A stretch of 64,000 nucleotides of DNA from contig NZ_FMCU01000002.1 in assembly GCF_900091525.1 (NCBI RefSeq), positions 310,001 through 374,000 on the forward strand. Direction: 5' to 3'. The notes beneath the pieces are model-generated. The model did not search any database and had not been told where the DNA came from. It saw only the letters and a program-made list of their open reading frames with translations. A program made the translations under genes and the position numbers. Positions 1 through 8,999 of this stretch are shown here, piece after piece. Position 1 is the stretch's first letter. Each line of letters begins with the position of its first letter. Origin of the DNA: Micromonospora matsumotoense. GTDB taxonomy: Bacteria > Actinomycetota > Actinomycetes > Mycobacteriales > Micromonosporaceae.

Positions 1-252
1 GCCGCGCACCACGTGGATGCAGTCGCCGGGGCACTCCTTCGCGGAGTCGATCACTTCCAGCCGCAGGTGTTCCGGCACGTCGACCCGGCTGCCGGGGGCG
101 AGCCGCAGCTCGCCGTCGGTGCCCTTGACGTACGCCAGGCCGTCGATGTCGAACTCGAAGACCTCCGGCGCGTACTGCACGCAGAGCCCGTCACCCGTAC
201 AGAGATCCTGGTCCACCCAGACCTGCAACTGGTCGGTCGCGACGTCGGTCAC
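1..252 (-). CDS. Ferredoxin, small single-cluster type (3' end beyond window)
   Basis: The minus strand reads from a GTG at 252 to the window edge without a stop (84 codons). The product begins [18 protein letters not shown]. It has the cysteine pattern of small actinobacterial [3Fe-4S]/[4Fe-4S] ferredoxins: CTGDGLC near residues 19-25, the APEVFEF block after it, and CPGDC near the C-terminus. It is a soluble cytoplasmic electron carrier; its partner (for example a P450 or oxygenase) cannot be told from the sequence. It is divergent from the proteasomal ATPase gene with about 180 bp between the starts. Only the last residues are missing at the edge. The start is inferred; an upstream ATG in another frame runs straight into a stop. 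Confidence 0.85.
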   Translation of the reverse strand, partial: MTDVATDQLQVWVDQDLCTGDGLCVQYAPEVFEFDIDGLAYVKGTDGELRLAPGSRVDVPEHLRLEVIDSAKECPGDCIHVVRG

Positions 253-386
253 CCGGCACCCCCCATGTTCTCCCGGCCCACCCCACGACGGTACCCGAAC
301 GGCCGGACCCACCCCTCAGGCGTACCTTGGCGATCAAGGTTCAGTGACGAGGGCGTTGCGTGGGACCGAATCGGCCTCATAGCGGC

Positions 387-392
387 TAGTGT
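387..392 (+). promoter_or_regulatory. Possible -10 element (TAGTGT) for arc
   Basis: TAGTGT lies about 38 bp before the arc start and matches the TAGnnT -10 seen before other genes in this window. No good -35 was found at the right distance, so the call is tentative. Confidence 0.3.
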
Positions 393-429
393 TAGGGCAG
401 AACGTTCAAGCCCCCCGGGGAGGTGGGAC

Positions 430-2211
430 GTGGCACGCAGCGACGACGCGGACTCGCGCGCCGCACGGTGGGAGAAGGAGGCCCACGATCTCTCCACGCA
501 GGTCGCGTTCCTTCAAGAGGAACTCGCTCTGGTGCGGCGCAAGTTGACCGAAAGCCCCCGACACGTCCGGCAGCTCGAAGAGCGGCTGGCGGCCACCCAG
601 GCACAGTTGGCGCGGCTCACCGAGAACAACGACCGGCTCGTGAGCACCCTCAAGGAGGCTCGCGCGCAGATCGTGACGCTCAAGGAGGAGATCGACCGGC
701 TGGCACAGCCGCCGTCCGGCTACGGCGTCTTCCTCGCGCGACACGACGACGGCACGGTGGACATCTTCACCGGCGGACGCAAGCTCCGGGTAGCCGTCTC
801 ACCCTCACTGGACGCCGAGGAGTTGCGGCGTGGCCAGGAGGTCCTGCTCAACGATGCGCTCAACATCGTCGACGCGTTCGGCTACGAGCGGGTCGGCGAG
901 GTGGTGATGCTCAAGGAGATCCTCGCGGGTCCCGAGGGCAGCCCGGGTGACCGGGCGCTGGTGGTCTCGCACTCCGACGAGGAGCGCATCGTCCACCTGG
1001 CCGACACCCTGATCGGCACGTCGATCAGGGCCGGCGACTCGCTCATGATCGAGCCCCGCTCGGCGTACGCGTACGAGCGGATCCCGAAGAGCGAGGTCGA
1101 GGAGTTGGTGCTGGAGGAGGTGCCCGACGTCGACTACACCGACATCGGCGGCCTCCAGTCGCAGATCGAGCAGATCCGCGATGCGGTGGAGCTGCCCTTC
1201 CTGCACGCCGACCTGTTCCGGGAGCACCAGCTCCGGCCGCCGAAGGGCATCCTGCTCTACGGTCCGCCGGGCTGTGGCAAGACGCTGATCGCCAAGGCGG
1301 TGGCCAACTCGCTGGCCAAGAAGATCGCCGAGCGGCTGGGCAAGGACCGGCACACCAGCTTCTTCCTCAACATCAAGGGTCCGGAGCTGCTCAACAAGTA
1401 CGTCGGCGAGACCGAGCGGCACATCCGGCTGATCTTCCAGCGGGCTCGGGAGAAGGCCGGGGAGGGCACCCCGGTCATCGTGTTCTTCGACGAGATGGAC
1501 TCGATCTTCCGGACCCGTGGCTCCGGTGTCTCCTCCGACGTGGAGAACACCATCGTCCCGCAGCTGCTCAGCGAGATCGACGGTGTCGAAGGCCTGGAGA
1601 ACGTGATCGTGATCGGCGCCTCCAACCGGGAGGACATGATCGATCCGGCCATCCTGCGCCCCGGCCGGCTCGATGTGAAGATCAAGATCGAGCGTCCGGA
1701 CGCCGAGGCGGCCAAGGACATCTTCTCCAAGTACATCCTCGCCGGGCTGCCCCTGCACCCGGACGACCTGGCCGAACACGGCGGCGCGCCACAGGCCACC
1801 GTGGCGGCCATGATCGACGCGGTCGTCCTGCGGATGTACTCGGAGACCGAGGAGAACCGCTTCCTCGAGGTGACCTACGCCAACGGTGACAAGGAAGTCC
1901 TCTACTTCAAGGACTTCAACTCCGGCGCGATGATCCAGAACATCGTCGACCGGGGCAAGAAGATGGCGATCAAGGAGTTCCTCACCTCCGGGCGCAAGGG
2001 GCTGCGGTTGCAGCACCTGCTCGACGCCTGCGTCGACGAGTTCCGGGAGAACGAGGACCTGCCCAACACCACCAACCCGGACGACTGGGCCCGGATCTCC
2101 GGCAAGAAGGGCGAGCGGATCGTCTACATCCGTACGCTCGTCTCCGGCGGCAAGGGCACCGAGGCCGGCCGCGCCATCGAAACCGCCAGCAACACCGGCC
2201 AGTACCTCTGA
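430..2211 (+). CDS. arc: Proteasome-associated AAA+ ATPase Arc/Mpa
   Basis: This is the hexameric cytoplasmic unfoldase that recognises Pup-tagged proteins and threads them into the 20S proteasome. The 593-residue product is close to Mpa length. An N-terminal coiled coil (about residues 10-95) binds Pup. It is followed by OB-type interdomains and a AAA module with Walker A GPPGCGKT (about residues 278-285) and Walker B VIVFFDE (about 349-355). The C-terminus ends in GQYL, the penultimate-Tyr tail that docks the proteasome. The GTG at 430 was chosen because a GGGGAGG ribosome site lies just upstream and the protein then begins as its relatives do; the frame stays open further upstream without homology. 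A strong hairpin follows the gene. Confidence 0.97.
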   Translation: MARSDDADSRAARWEKEAHDLSTQVAFLQEELALVRRKLTESPRHVRQLEERLAATQAQLARLTENNDRLVSTLKEARAQIVTLKEEIDRLAQPPSGYGVFLARHDDGTVDIFTGGRKLRVAVSPSLDAEELRRGQEVLLNDALNIVDAFGYERVGEVVMLKEILAGPEGSPGDRALVVSHSDEERIVHLADTLIGTSIRAGDSLMIEPRSAYAYERIPKSEVEELVLEEVPDVDYTDIGGLQSQIEQIRDAVELPFLHADLFREHQLRPPKGILLYGPPGCGKTLIAKAVANSLAKKIAERLGKDRHTSFFLNIKGPELLNKYVGETERHIRLIFQRAREKAGEGTPVIVFFDEMDSIFRTRGSGVSSDVENTIVPQLLSEIDGVEGLENVIVIGASNREDMIDPAILRPGRLDVKIKIERPDAEAAKDIFSKYILAGLPLHPDDLAEHGGAPQATVAAMIDAVVLRMYSETEENRFLEVTYANGDKEVLYFKDFNSGAMIQNIVDRGKKMAIKEFLTSGRKGLRLQHLLDACVDEFRENEDLPNTTNPDDWARISGKKGERIVYIRTLVSGGKGTEAGRAIETASNTGQYL

Positions 2212-2224
2212 CCGGCTGATCGGA

Positions 2225-2255
2225 CGGGCCCGCGACGCGACGCGTCGCGGGCCCG
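2225..2255 (+). terminator. Strong hairpin terminator after arc
   Basis: A near-perfect inverted repeat with about 14 bp arms (GGGCCCGCGACGC / GCGTCGCGGGCCC) and a tiny loop starts 14 bp after the arc stop. No U-tract follows, as is usual in high-GC actinomycetes. Confidence 0.8.
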
Positions 2256-2362
2256 CTCGTGTGCGTCACCCACTGTTACCCGGACCACCCCGCGTCGGAC
2301 GGGTGGGACGCCGGACACGTGGTTAGACTTCCCCGACCGCGTAGTCGACTCCGAGGAACCGC

Positions 2363-4432
2363 GTGCCGCCCGAGCTCTCCGTCGCCGATCCGCCGCTGTC
2401 CCCGGCGGTGGATCAGACGCCCCCCACCGTCCCGGCGGGCCGGCCGGCCCGCCGCTGGCGGTGGATTCCCCTCCTGCTGGTCGCCCTCGCGGCCGCGTGG
2501 GCCGTACCCCTCGCCGGGCACGCCCTGCACCGGGACTGGCTCCTGCCCCCGGTCGTGCTGATCGCCACGGCGAGCGTGCTGCGTGGTGGTCGAACCCTGC
2601 TCGACCGGCTGATGCTCGCCCTCGGCCTGCTGCTCGGCCTGGCCGCCATCGGTGGCCTGATCTTCCCGATCTGGCCCTGGGGGATGCGGCCGGTGCCGCT
2701 CACCGGGGTCGCCCTCACCGCGCTCGTCCTCGCCGCCGCCACGCTGCGCCGCCGCCCCCGGCTGCCCCGGCCCGGCTGGGCCGACCTGTTCCCGCTGGCC
2801 GGTGCCGCCGCCATGGTGCTCTACCTGCGGCAGCCGTGGCAGCGCGCCACCGACCTCGCCGACCGGCTCACCGTGCTCGGGACGGGCGAGGACAACTGGC
2901 GGCACCTGGCGCTGTTCGATGCCATGAGCCGCCTCGACGGCTACACCTTCGTCGACCCGGCCGCCGCCCGGGAGCAGATCACCGCCCAGCTCATCTACTA
3001 CCCGCAGGGCTGGCACCTGATCACCGCCCTGCTCGACGGCTTCCTGACCCCCACCGCGCCGCGCGCCGACGACCTCGTCGCCCACTACTTCGGTTGGACC
3101 ATCGCCGGGTTCGGGCTGTTCACCCTCGTGCTGGTCTGGGCCGCCCAGCGGCTCTCCGGCCCGATCCACCTGCTGCACCGCACGGTGCTGACGGTCGTCG
3201 TCGGCGCGCTGGTGCTCGGCACCCAACTGCCCCGCCTGCTGCACGCCGGCTACCCCACCGAGGTGCTCGGGCTGACGCTGACCGTGTTGATCGCCACGCT
3301 GGTCGCCCGGCCGGTCCCCGGCACCCGGGAGCAGGTCGTGCTGCTGTGCACCCTGCTCGCCGCCGTCGGGTTCAGCTACTACCTCTTCCTGCCCGCCGCC
3401 GCCGTCCTGGTCCTCTGCTGGGTGCTCACCCACTGGCGGGAGGCGCTGCGCCGGTGGTTCACCGTGCTGACGGTCGGCCTGGCCGGCGCGGCCCTCGCCC
3501 TGATCGCCCCGTTGCTCGGCGTGCTGCGGGCCGGGCAGACCGAGGCGCTGGTCATCGGCTCGTCCCAGGCGGTCGAGGGGTGGCGGGCGCTGATCTGGCT
3601 CGGTGGCATCGTCGGGGTGGCCCTGCTCGTCCAGATCGCCCGCGCCGATCCGGCCTGGCGGCGTTGGCTGCTGGTCTGTGTGGTCGGCGCGGCCCTGCCC
3701 CTGACCATCGCGCAGATCAACACCGACGCCGGGGTGACCCCGGGCTACTACTTCGTCAAGGGCACCCACCTGGCCACCGCGTTGCTCATCGTCGGCACCG
3801 CCGCGGTGGTCCGGCTGCTGCCGGTGCCCCGGCCCGCCCTGAGCTGGCGGGGGGTCGCCAGCACGACGGCGGGGGTGCTCGCCGCGGCGCTCACCATGAC
3901 GGTCGCGGTGGCGCTCTGCGGGGTCACCGGTTGGCACCGCAGCCTGCTGGTGGTCGACGAGCAGACCTGGGCGCAGCGCTGGGTCCACCAGGACCTCACC
4001 CTGCCGTCCAGAGTGGCGTGGGTGTGCGCCGATGCCCAGCAGCGCTATCCCGAGGTCCCGGGCACCACCACCCTGGTCATCGACCGGGGGCCGGTACGGT
4101 CCTACCTGATCTCACTCTGCCTGTCGGCGTTGCACGGCACCACCGCGGCCACCGACCCGGGCATCTACAGTCTGCCGTTCCTCGAACCGGACCGCACCGA
4201 CATCATCGTCCGGCGGGTGGCCGGCCCGATCCGGTTCATCACCTCCGATCCCAAGGGTGAGCGCCGGGTGCACCGGATGCTGCGCGACGAACCCGCCCTG
4301 CGGCACCGGCTCAGCTGGGTGCCGTTGACGGTCCCCGAGTGCGAGGTGGCCCCCTCCGACGAGCCGCCCCCGTTGACTCCGGAGACCCCGACACCCGACC
4401 CGGCCGAAGCGGCATGCCCCCTTCCCCGGTAA
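2363..4432 (+). CDS. Large polytopic membrane protein, possible GT-C-type glycosyltransferase
   Basis: The 689-residue integral membrane protein has a cytoplasmic Arg/Pro-rich N-terminus, then roughly a dozen hydrophobic segments up to about residue 530. A soluble C-terminal domain of about 150 residues ends in a Pro/Glu-rich tail. After the first membrane block it has an acidic motif (GEDNWRH) and then YYPQGWHL. An acidic motif in an early extracytoplasmic loop and many membrane spans suggest a lipid-linked-sugar (GT-C fold) glycosyltransferase, but no signature proves this. The GTG start at 2363 has GAGGA about 9 bp upstream. It lies between the arc terminator and dop and may be the first gene of the dop transcript. 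Confidence 0.75.
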   Translation: MPPELSVADPPLSPAVDQTPPTVPAGRPARRWRWIPLLLVALAAAWAVPLAGHALHRDWLLPPVVLIATASVLRGGRTLLDRLMLALGLLLGLAAIGGLIFPIWPWGMRPVPLTGVALTALVLAAATLRRRPRLPRPGWADLFPLAGAAAMVLYLRQPWQRATDLADRLTVLGTGEDNWRHLALFDAMSRLDGYTFVDPAAAREQITAQLIYYPQGWHLITALLDGFLTPTAPRADDLVAHYFGWTIAGFGLFTLVLVWAAQRLSGPIHLLHRTVLTVVVGALVLGTQLPRLLHAGYPTEVLGLTLTVLIATLVARPVPGTREQVVLLCTLLAAVGFSYYLFLPAAAVLVLCWVLTHWREALRRWFTVLTVGLAGAALALIAPLLGVLRAGQTEALVIGSSQAVEGWRALIWLGGIVGVALLVQIARADPAWRRWLLVCVVGAALPLTIAQINTDAGVTPGYYFVKGTHLATALLIVGTAAVVRLLPVPRPALSWRGVASTTAGVLAAALTMTVAVALCGVTGWHRSLLVVDEQTWAQRWVHQDLTLPSRVAWVCADAQQRYPEVPGTTTLVIDRGPVRSYLISLCLSALHGTTAATDPGIYSLPFLEPDRTDIIVRRVAGPIRFITSDPKGERRVHRMLRDEPALRHRLSWVPLTVPECEVAPSDEPPPLTPETPTPDPAEAACPLPR

Positions 4433-4490
4433 GGCGGACTACGCTCGACGTGACGGCGGACCGGGTGAGGCGAGCGGAGCGGGTAGGTCG

Positions 4491-6008
4491 ATGAGCGTCA
4501 GAAGGATCATGGGCACCGAGGTCGAGTACGGGATCTCCGTGCCCGGCCAGGCCGGAGCAAACCCGATGGTCACCTCGTCCCAGGTGGTCAACGCGTACGG
4601 CGCGCGCCCGGAACTCAACCGTGGCGGCCGGGCCCGCTGGGACTACGAGGAGGAGTCGCCGCTGCGCGACGCCCGGGGGTTCACCTATTCCGGGGCCGCC
4701 TACGACCCGGCGGAGGCGCTCGCCGACGAGGATCTCGGCCTGGCCAACGTGATACTCACCAACGGTGCCCGGCTCTACGTCGACCACGCCCACCCGGAAT
4801 ACTCCACCCCCGAGGTGACCAACCCCCTCGACGTGGTGCGGTGGGACAAGGCGGGGGAGCGGGTGATGGCCGAGGCGGCCCGACGGGCGGCCTCCATTCC
4901 CGGCACCCAGCCGATCCACCTCTACAAGAACAACACCGACAACAAGGGCGCCAGCTACGGCGCGCACGAGAACTACCTGATGCGGCGGCAGACCCCGTTC
5001 GCCGACATCGTGGCGTACCTGACGCCGTTCTTCGTCACCCGGCAGATCGTCTGCGGCGCCGGCCGGGTCGGCATCGGGCAGGACGGCGGCCAGAGCGGCT
5101 TCCAGATCTCCCAGCGGGCGGATTTCTTCGAGGTCGAGGTCGGCCTGGAGACCACCCTCAAGCGGCCGATCATCAACACCCGCGACGAGCCGCACGCCGA
5201 CGCCGACAAGTACCGCCGGTTGCACGTCATCATCGGCGACGCCAACCTGTCGGAGATCTCCACCTACCTCAAGGTGGGCACCACCGCGCTGATCCTCACC
5301 ATGATCGAGGAGAAGGCGCTCGGCGCCGACCTGGGCATCGCCGACCCGGTAGCCGAGCTGCGCGCGGTCAGCCACGACCCGTCCCTGACCCACCGGATGC
5401 GGTTGCGCGACGGTCGCCGGCTGACCGCCCTGGACCTCCAGTGGGCCTACTACGAGCGGGTGCGTTCCTTCGTGGACGAGCGGTACGGCGCGGACGCCGA
5501 CGCGCAGACCCTGGACGTGCTGGAGCGTTGGGAGCGGGTGCTGGACCGGCTGGGCCGCGACGTGTTCCTCTGCGCCGACGAGCTGGACTGGGTGGCCAAG
5601 CTGCGGCTGCTGGAGGGTTACCGGGAGCGGGAGAAGCTGGGCTGGGGCTCGCACAAGCTCCAACTGGTCGACCTGCAGTACTCCGACGTACGGCCGGAGA
5701 AGGGCCTCTACCACCGGTTGGTGACCCGGGGGTCGATGAAGACCCTGCTGGACGGCGAGCAGACCCGTCGGGCGATGACCGAGCCTCCGGAGGACACCCG
5801 GGCCTACTTCCGGGGCCGCTGCCTGGCCCAGTACGCCTCCGAGGTGGTCGCGGCGAGCTGGGATTCGGTGATCTTCGACGTGGGCCGGGAGTCGCTGGTC
5901 CGGGTGCCGATGATGGAGCCGGAGCGGGGCACCCGTCAGCACGTCGGCGCGCTGTTCGACAGGTGTGACACCGCCAAGGATCTGCTGGAGACCCTGACCG
6001 CCGGCTGA
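4491..6008 (+). CDS. dop: Pup deamidase/depupylase Dop
   Basis: Dop converts the C-terminal Gln of Pup to Glu so that PafA can use it, and also removes Pup from substrates. The 505-residue product belongs to the carboxylate-amine/glutamine synthetase-like Pup ligase fold. The nucleotide and metal site motif GTEVEYG is at residues 8-14, and further family motifs ([25 protein letters not shown]) follow. About 110 bp separate it from pup, whose product ends in Gln and so requires this enzyme. PafA, its paralogue, is encoded at 16.0 kb and shares the same motifs. The ATG start gives the expected MxxxRIMGTE beginning. Confidence 0.97.
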   Translation: MSVRRIMGTEVEYGISVPGQAGANPMVTSSQVVNAYGARPELNRGGRARWDYEEESPLRDARGFTYSGAAYDPAEALADEDLGLANVILTNGARLYVDHAHPEYSTPEVTNPLDVVRWDKAGERVMAEAARRAASIPGTQPIHLYKNNTDNKGASYGAHENYLMRRQTPFADIVAYLTPFFVTRQIVCGAGRVGIGQDGGQSGFQISQRADFFEVEVGLETTLKRPIINTRDEPHADADKYRRLHVIIGDANLSEISTYLKVGTTALILTMIEEKALGADLGIADPVAELRAVSHDPSLTHRMRLRDGRRLTALDLQWAYYERVRSFVDERYGADADAQTLDVLERWERVLDRLGRDVFLCADELDWVAKLRLLEGYREREKLGWGSHKLQLVDLQYSDVRPEKGLYHRLVTRGSMKTLLDGEQTRRAMTEPPEDTRAYFRGRCLAQYASEVVAASWDSVIFDVGRESLVRVPMMEPERGTRQHVGALFDRCDTAKDLLETLTAG

Positions 6009-6117
6009 CCCGACCGGTGACGGTGGCCCGTCGTGCGTCGGATGCCGGCGCGCGGCGGGCTTTTCGTCGTCTCCGCGAGGTAAGTTCATCGCAGACGATC
6101 GTGGAGGAGGCAGCGAG

Positions 6118-6330
6118 ATGGCTTCACAAGAGGGCGGCCAGACCCAGTCGGGCAAGTCGCACCAGGCCGAGGAGATCGACGACGTCACCACCGAGGCCAA
6201 CCCGGAGGTCGCCGAGCGGCACGCCGAGATCACCGAGGACGTCGACGACCTCCTCGACGAGATCGACTCGGTCCTGGAGGAGAACGCCGAGGAGTTTGTG
6301 AGGGGTTACGTACAAAAAGGAGGTCAGTGA
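6118..6330 (+). CDS. pup: Prokaryotic ubiquitin-like protein Pup
   Basis: The 70-residue acidic, largely disordered tag protein is joined to substrate lysines by PafA. The N-terminal half is Gln/Ser/His-rich; the C-terminal half carries the helical Arc-binding segment (EDVDDLLDEIDSVLEEN). The protein ends in YVQKGGQ, so it needs deamidation by Dop before ligation. A GGAGGAGG ribosome site sits just before the ATG. The codons for the C-terminal Lys-Gly-Gly form the perfect ribosome-binding sequence AAAGGAGGT, and the next gene continues in the same reading frame after this TGA stop. Confidence 0.98.
   Translation: MASQEGGQTQSGKSHQAEEIDDVTTEANPEVAERHAEITEDVDDLLDEIDSVLEENAEEFVRGYVQKGGQ
6316..6324 (+). 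promoter_or_regulatory. Shine-Dalgarno sequence embedded in the pup C-terminal codons
   Basis: AAAGGAGGT is a textbook ribosome-binding site formed by the Pup Lys-Gly-Gly codons. The first ATG of the endonuclease gene (6352) is 27 bp away, too far for normal use. A GTG at 6327 is too close and opens only a 14-codon frame. An in-frame ATA at 6331 has ideal spacing. Confidence 0.6.
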
Positions 6331-6351
6331 ATAAATCAGGGCGAAACGGAC

Positions 6352-7038
6352 ATGCCGCTCCCCTTGGATGATCAGAACGGCCGTCGTCGTTGCCGCGACT
6401 GCGGGGAATGGAAGCCGCTCGGCGAGTTCTGTGCGAGCAGCAAGCGTCCCAGCGGTCGTGGCAGCTACTGCAAACCCTGCTTCAACAACCGTTCGACGGC
6501 CAGTTACGCCAGACGGGTCAAGGAGAAGCACGGCCGAGAGGTGTGGCTCACGCGGGAAGTTCCGGAAGGTCATCGTTTCTGCGCCGACTGTGGAACCGTC
6601 AAGCCTGTGGTCGACTTCCCCCGTAACCGGGCCGACAGTACGGGCTATGCCACGTACTGCAAGCCGTGCCACCACAGCCGCACAAAGGAAGTCAGGCAGC
6701 GGCTCTACGGCGGTAGCCGCGAGTACCACCTGCGCCGCCGCTACGGGATCGGCGAGGAGGAGTTCCAGGAGTTGCTCGCCGAGCAGGGCGGTGTCTGCGC
6801 CATCTGCGGCGCGGAAGATCCTCAACATCTGGACCACGATCACCGCACCGGATGGGTGCGCGGGATACTCTGCTTCAACTGCAACGGTGGTCTTGGCCAG
6901 TTCCGTGACAGTCGCACGAGGCTGGCCAGGGCGATCACGTACCTGAGAGGAACCACGTGGCAGCGGGCTTTGATCCATCCGGGCGTCTACCAGATGTGTT
7001 CACCAACGCGGGGACGTCCTCCTTCACGACCTTCCTGA
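6352..7038 (+). CDS. Endonuclease VII-type HNH protein with zinc ribbons, in the proteasome operon
   Basis: The 228-residue protein has two tandem zinc-ribbon-like repeats. Each has a CxxC knuckle (CRDCG, CADCG) followed by a second knuckle (YCKPC). After these comes a recombination endonuclease VII module: CAICG, the catalytic HLDHDH, and CFNCN. The family cuts branched or mismatched DNA; the role in proteasome operons is not established. It lies between pup and prcB, continues the pup frame after one stop, and its last 27 codons overlap the prcB start region by 82 bp. By eye it is less GC-rich than its neighbours. The ATG at 6352 lacks a close ribosome site, so the true start may be the rare ATA at 6331, or translation may be coupled to pup. 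Confidence 0.85.
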   Translation: MPLPLDDQNGRRRCRDCGEWKPLGEFCASSKRPSGRGSYCKPCFNNRSTASYARRVKEKHGREVWLTREVPEGHRFCADCGTVKPVVDFPRNRADSTGYATYCKPCHHSRTKEVRQRLYGGSREYHLRRRYGIGEEEFQELLAEQGGVCAICGAEDPQHLDHDHRTGWVRGILCFNCNGGLGQFRDSRTRLARAITYLRGTTWQRALIHPGVYQMCSPTRGRPPSRPS

Positions 7039-7796
7039 GTCGGGTGGCCCCGGAGATGCTGCCCGGCCGCCGGCCGTTGCCACCGGGCATGGCCGCCGAC
7101 CTGGCGCCGCACGCCACCACCATCGTGGCCATCTCGGCCGCCGGTGGCGTGGTGCTGGCCGGCGACCGACGGGCCACCATGGGCAACCTGATCGCGCAGC
7201 GGGACATCGAGAAGGTGCACCCGGCCGACGCGTACTCGCTGGTCGGCATCGCCGGAACGGCGGGCATCGGCATCGAGCTGATGCGACTGTTCCAGGTGGA
7301 GCTGGAGCACTACGAGAAGATCGAGGGCGCGATGCTCTCCCTCGACGGCAAGGCCAACCGGCTCGCCTCGATGATCCGGGGCAACCTCGGCGCGGCCATG
7401 CAGGGGCTCGCGGTCGTCCCGCTCTTCGCCGGCTTCGACCTGGCCGCCCGGGATCCGGCCCGCGCCGGGCGGATCTTCAGCTTCGACGTCACCGGTGGCC
7501 CCTACGAGGAGACCGGCTACGACGCGATCGGCTCCGGCTCACTCTTCGCCAAGTCCGCGCTCAAGAAGCGGTACCGCACCGGCGTGTCCATCGACGATGC
7601 GACCCGGCTCGCCGTCGAGGCGCTCTACGACGCCGCCGACGACGACACCGCCACGGGCGGCCCGGACCTGATCCGTCGGATCTACCCGGTGGTGATGACG
7701 GCGACCGCCGAGGGCACCCACCGGCTCACCGAGGCCGAGACGGCGGCCATCGCCGAAGGCGTCGTCGCCGGGCGGGCGGAGAACCCGGGCGGCTGA
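6957..7796 (+). CDS. prcB: 20S proteasome beta subunit PrcB
   Basis: This is the catalytic subunit of the 20S core particle. A propeptide of 53 residues ends at PHA and is followed by TTIVAIS, so Thr54 is the predicted autocatalytically exposed N-terminal nucleophile. The conserved GDRRATMGN and GIAGTAGIG stretches of beta subunits follow. Length (279 aa) fits the family. The GTG start has GAGAGG seven bases upstream and lies inside the preceding endonuclease gene. prcA follows after 61 bp, consistent with co-transcription and alpha7-beta7-beta7-alpha7 assembly. Confidence 0.97.
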   Translation: MAAGFDPSGRLPDVFTNAGTSSFTTFLSRVAPEMLPGRRPLPPGMAADLAPHATTIVAISAAGGVVLAGDRRATMGNLIAQRDIEKVHPADAYSLVGIAGTAGIGIELMRLFQVELEHYEKIEGAMLSLDGKANRLASMIRGNLGAAMQGLAVVPLFAGFDLAARDPARAGRIFSFDVTGGPYEETGYDAIGSGSLFAKSALKKRYRTGVSIDDATRLAVEALYDAADDDTATGGPDLIRRIYPVVMTATAEGTHRLTEAETAAIAEGVVAGRAENPGG

Positions 7797-7857
7797 CCCG
7801 CCGCCACGTCCACCAGCCAGCAGTCGTCAGCACAGCGCCAGAAGGAGAACCGCCGCC

Positions 7858-8691
7858 GTGGCCATGCAGTTCTACGCCTCGCCCGAGCAGATCATGCGCG
7901 ACCGCTCCGAGCTGGCCCGCAAGGGCATCGCCCGGGGTCGCAGCGCGGTGGTCCTGAGTTATACCGGCGGGGTGCTCTTCGTCGCGGAGAACCTCTCCAG
8001 CGCCCTGCACAAGGTCAGTGAGATTTACGACCGGATCGGCTTCGCCGCCGTCGGCCGGTACAACGAGTTCGAGAACCTGCGCCGCGCCGGGGTGCGGATG
8101 GCCGACCTGAACGGCCTGAGCTACGACCGGCGCGACGTGACCGGCCGGGCCCTGGCCAACGCGTTCGCGCAGACCCTGGGCGCGATCTTCACCGAGCAGT
8201 CCAAGCCGTTCGAGGTGGAGATCTGCGTGGCGCAGGTTGGTGCCACGGCCGATGAGGACGAGCTGTACCGGCTCACCTACGACGGGTCGGTCAACGACGA
8301 GCCGGGCCGGATGGCGATGGGCGGCCAGGCCGAGGCGATCACCGGGGTGCTCAAGGCCGACCACCGGCCCGACATGTCGCTCAGCGAGGCGGTCCAGATG
8401 GCCATGAAGGCGCTGAGCAGCGTCGGCGGGGAGGGCGGCGCGGCCCGTACCATCGCGGCCAACCAGCTCGAGGTGGCGGTCCTGGACCGGGGCCGGATCG
8501 GGCGGACCTTCCGCCGGATCACCGGGGCGGCGCTGACCGCGCTGCTGGAGGGTGACCCGGCGGGAGATCTCGCACCGGCCGAGGGCCGGGCCGAGACCCC
8601 GACGGTGCCGACCGAGGAGGCGCACAAGCCCACCACCTCGGCCGGCTCGGCCGACCTGGAGGGCCAGCCCCAGGAGAAGCCGGAAGCATAG
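7858..8691 (+). CDS. prcA: 20S proteasome alpha subunit PrcA
   Basis: This is the outer-ring subunit that gates the proteasome pore and docks Arc. The protein begins near-identically to mycobacterial PrcA ([20 protein letters not shown]), and the segments [20 protein letters not shown] and [15 protein letters not shown] are diagnostic. A Pro/Ala/Glu-rich tail of about 40 residues follows the fold. The GTG at 7858 has AAGGAG ten bases upstream; an ATG two codons later (7864) is the alternative start. A 23-bp-stem terminator ends the operon directly after this gene. Confidence 0.97.
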   Translation: MAMQFYASPEQIMRDRSELARKGIARGRSAVVLSYTGGVLFVAENLSSALHKVSEIYDRIGFAAVGRYNEFENLRRAGVRMADLNGLSYDRRDVTGRALANAFAQTLGAIFTEQSKPFEVEICVAQVGATADEDELYRLTYDGSVNDEPGRMAMGGQAEAITGVLKADHRPDMSLSEAVQMAMKALSSVGGEGGAARTIAANQLEVAVLDRGRIGRTFRRITGAALTALLEGDPAGDLAPAEGRAETPTVPTEEAHKPTTSAGSADLEGQPQEKPEA

Positions 8692-8698
8692 CGACACC

Positions 8699-8746
8699 GG
8701 AACGCCGCAGGGGCCGAAGAGTGCTCTTCGGCCCCTGCGGCGTTCC
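8699..8746 (+). terminator. Very strong hairpin terminator after prcA
   Basis: Perfect inverted repeat with 23-base arms (8699-8721 and 8724-8746), beginning 8 bp after the prcA stop. It separates the proteasome core operon from the convergent glycosyltransferase operon. Confidence 0.9.
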
Positions 8747-8796
8747 GTCACCCGTGTCGACAAGCCACCCCGTGCCGACTCTGGCGGGGTGGAAGG

Positions 8797-8847
8797 CGGA
8801 TCTTGGAGCGTTTCGGCCCTTCTGGGGGCCCTTCCTTCCAAGATCCG
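8797..8847. repeat. Palindromic intergenic repeat (GATCTTGGA family)
   Basis: Perfect 11-bp arms CGGATCTTGGA and TCCAAGATCCG enclose a GGCCC...GGGGCC inner hairpin. It sits in the 8692-8999 gap between convergent operons; the rest of that gap holds only the prcA terminator and GC-rich degenerate repeats. Confidence 0.7.
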
Positions 8848-8999
8848 TCCAGGGGTCAGGTCCACGATCCGCCGGACTCCCTTCGACGTCCGGCGGCGGT
8901 GGGCATCCGGCGGCGACGAGCACCCGGAGGTGACGGCAGTCCGGCGACGGTGGGAGCCCGGAGGCGGCGAGGCCCAGGCGGTGGAGGGCCGGGGATTGG

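Noticed and set aside
13-429. N-terminal extension of arc back to the window start
   Set aside because: The frame is open, but it runs antisense through the ferredoxin gene and the ribosome site and homology both place the start at 430.
805-2016. Long open frame (about 400 codons) on the minus strand inside arc
   Set aside because: It is the mirror of the arc codons in very GC-rich DNA; the composition is repetitive and no domain is recognisable. The same holds for many long frames opposite other genes.
2276-3988. 570-codon minus-strand frame opposite the membrane protein
   Set aside because: Gln/Gly/Arg low-complexity sequence typical of antisense in GC-rich genes, against a clear multi-span protein on the plus strand.
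6368-6946. 192-codon frame overlapping the endonuclease VII gene
   Set aside because: It reads as Ser/Arg/Ala-rich sequence without motifs, while the alternative frame carries complete zinc and DHDH motifs.
6118-7038. Readthrough of the pup stop giving a Pup-endonuclease fusion
   Set aside because: The shared frame makes it possible, but Pup needs a free GGQ end and nothing in the stop context specifically supports readthrough; kept only as part of the junction finding.
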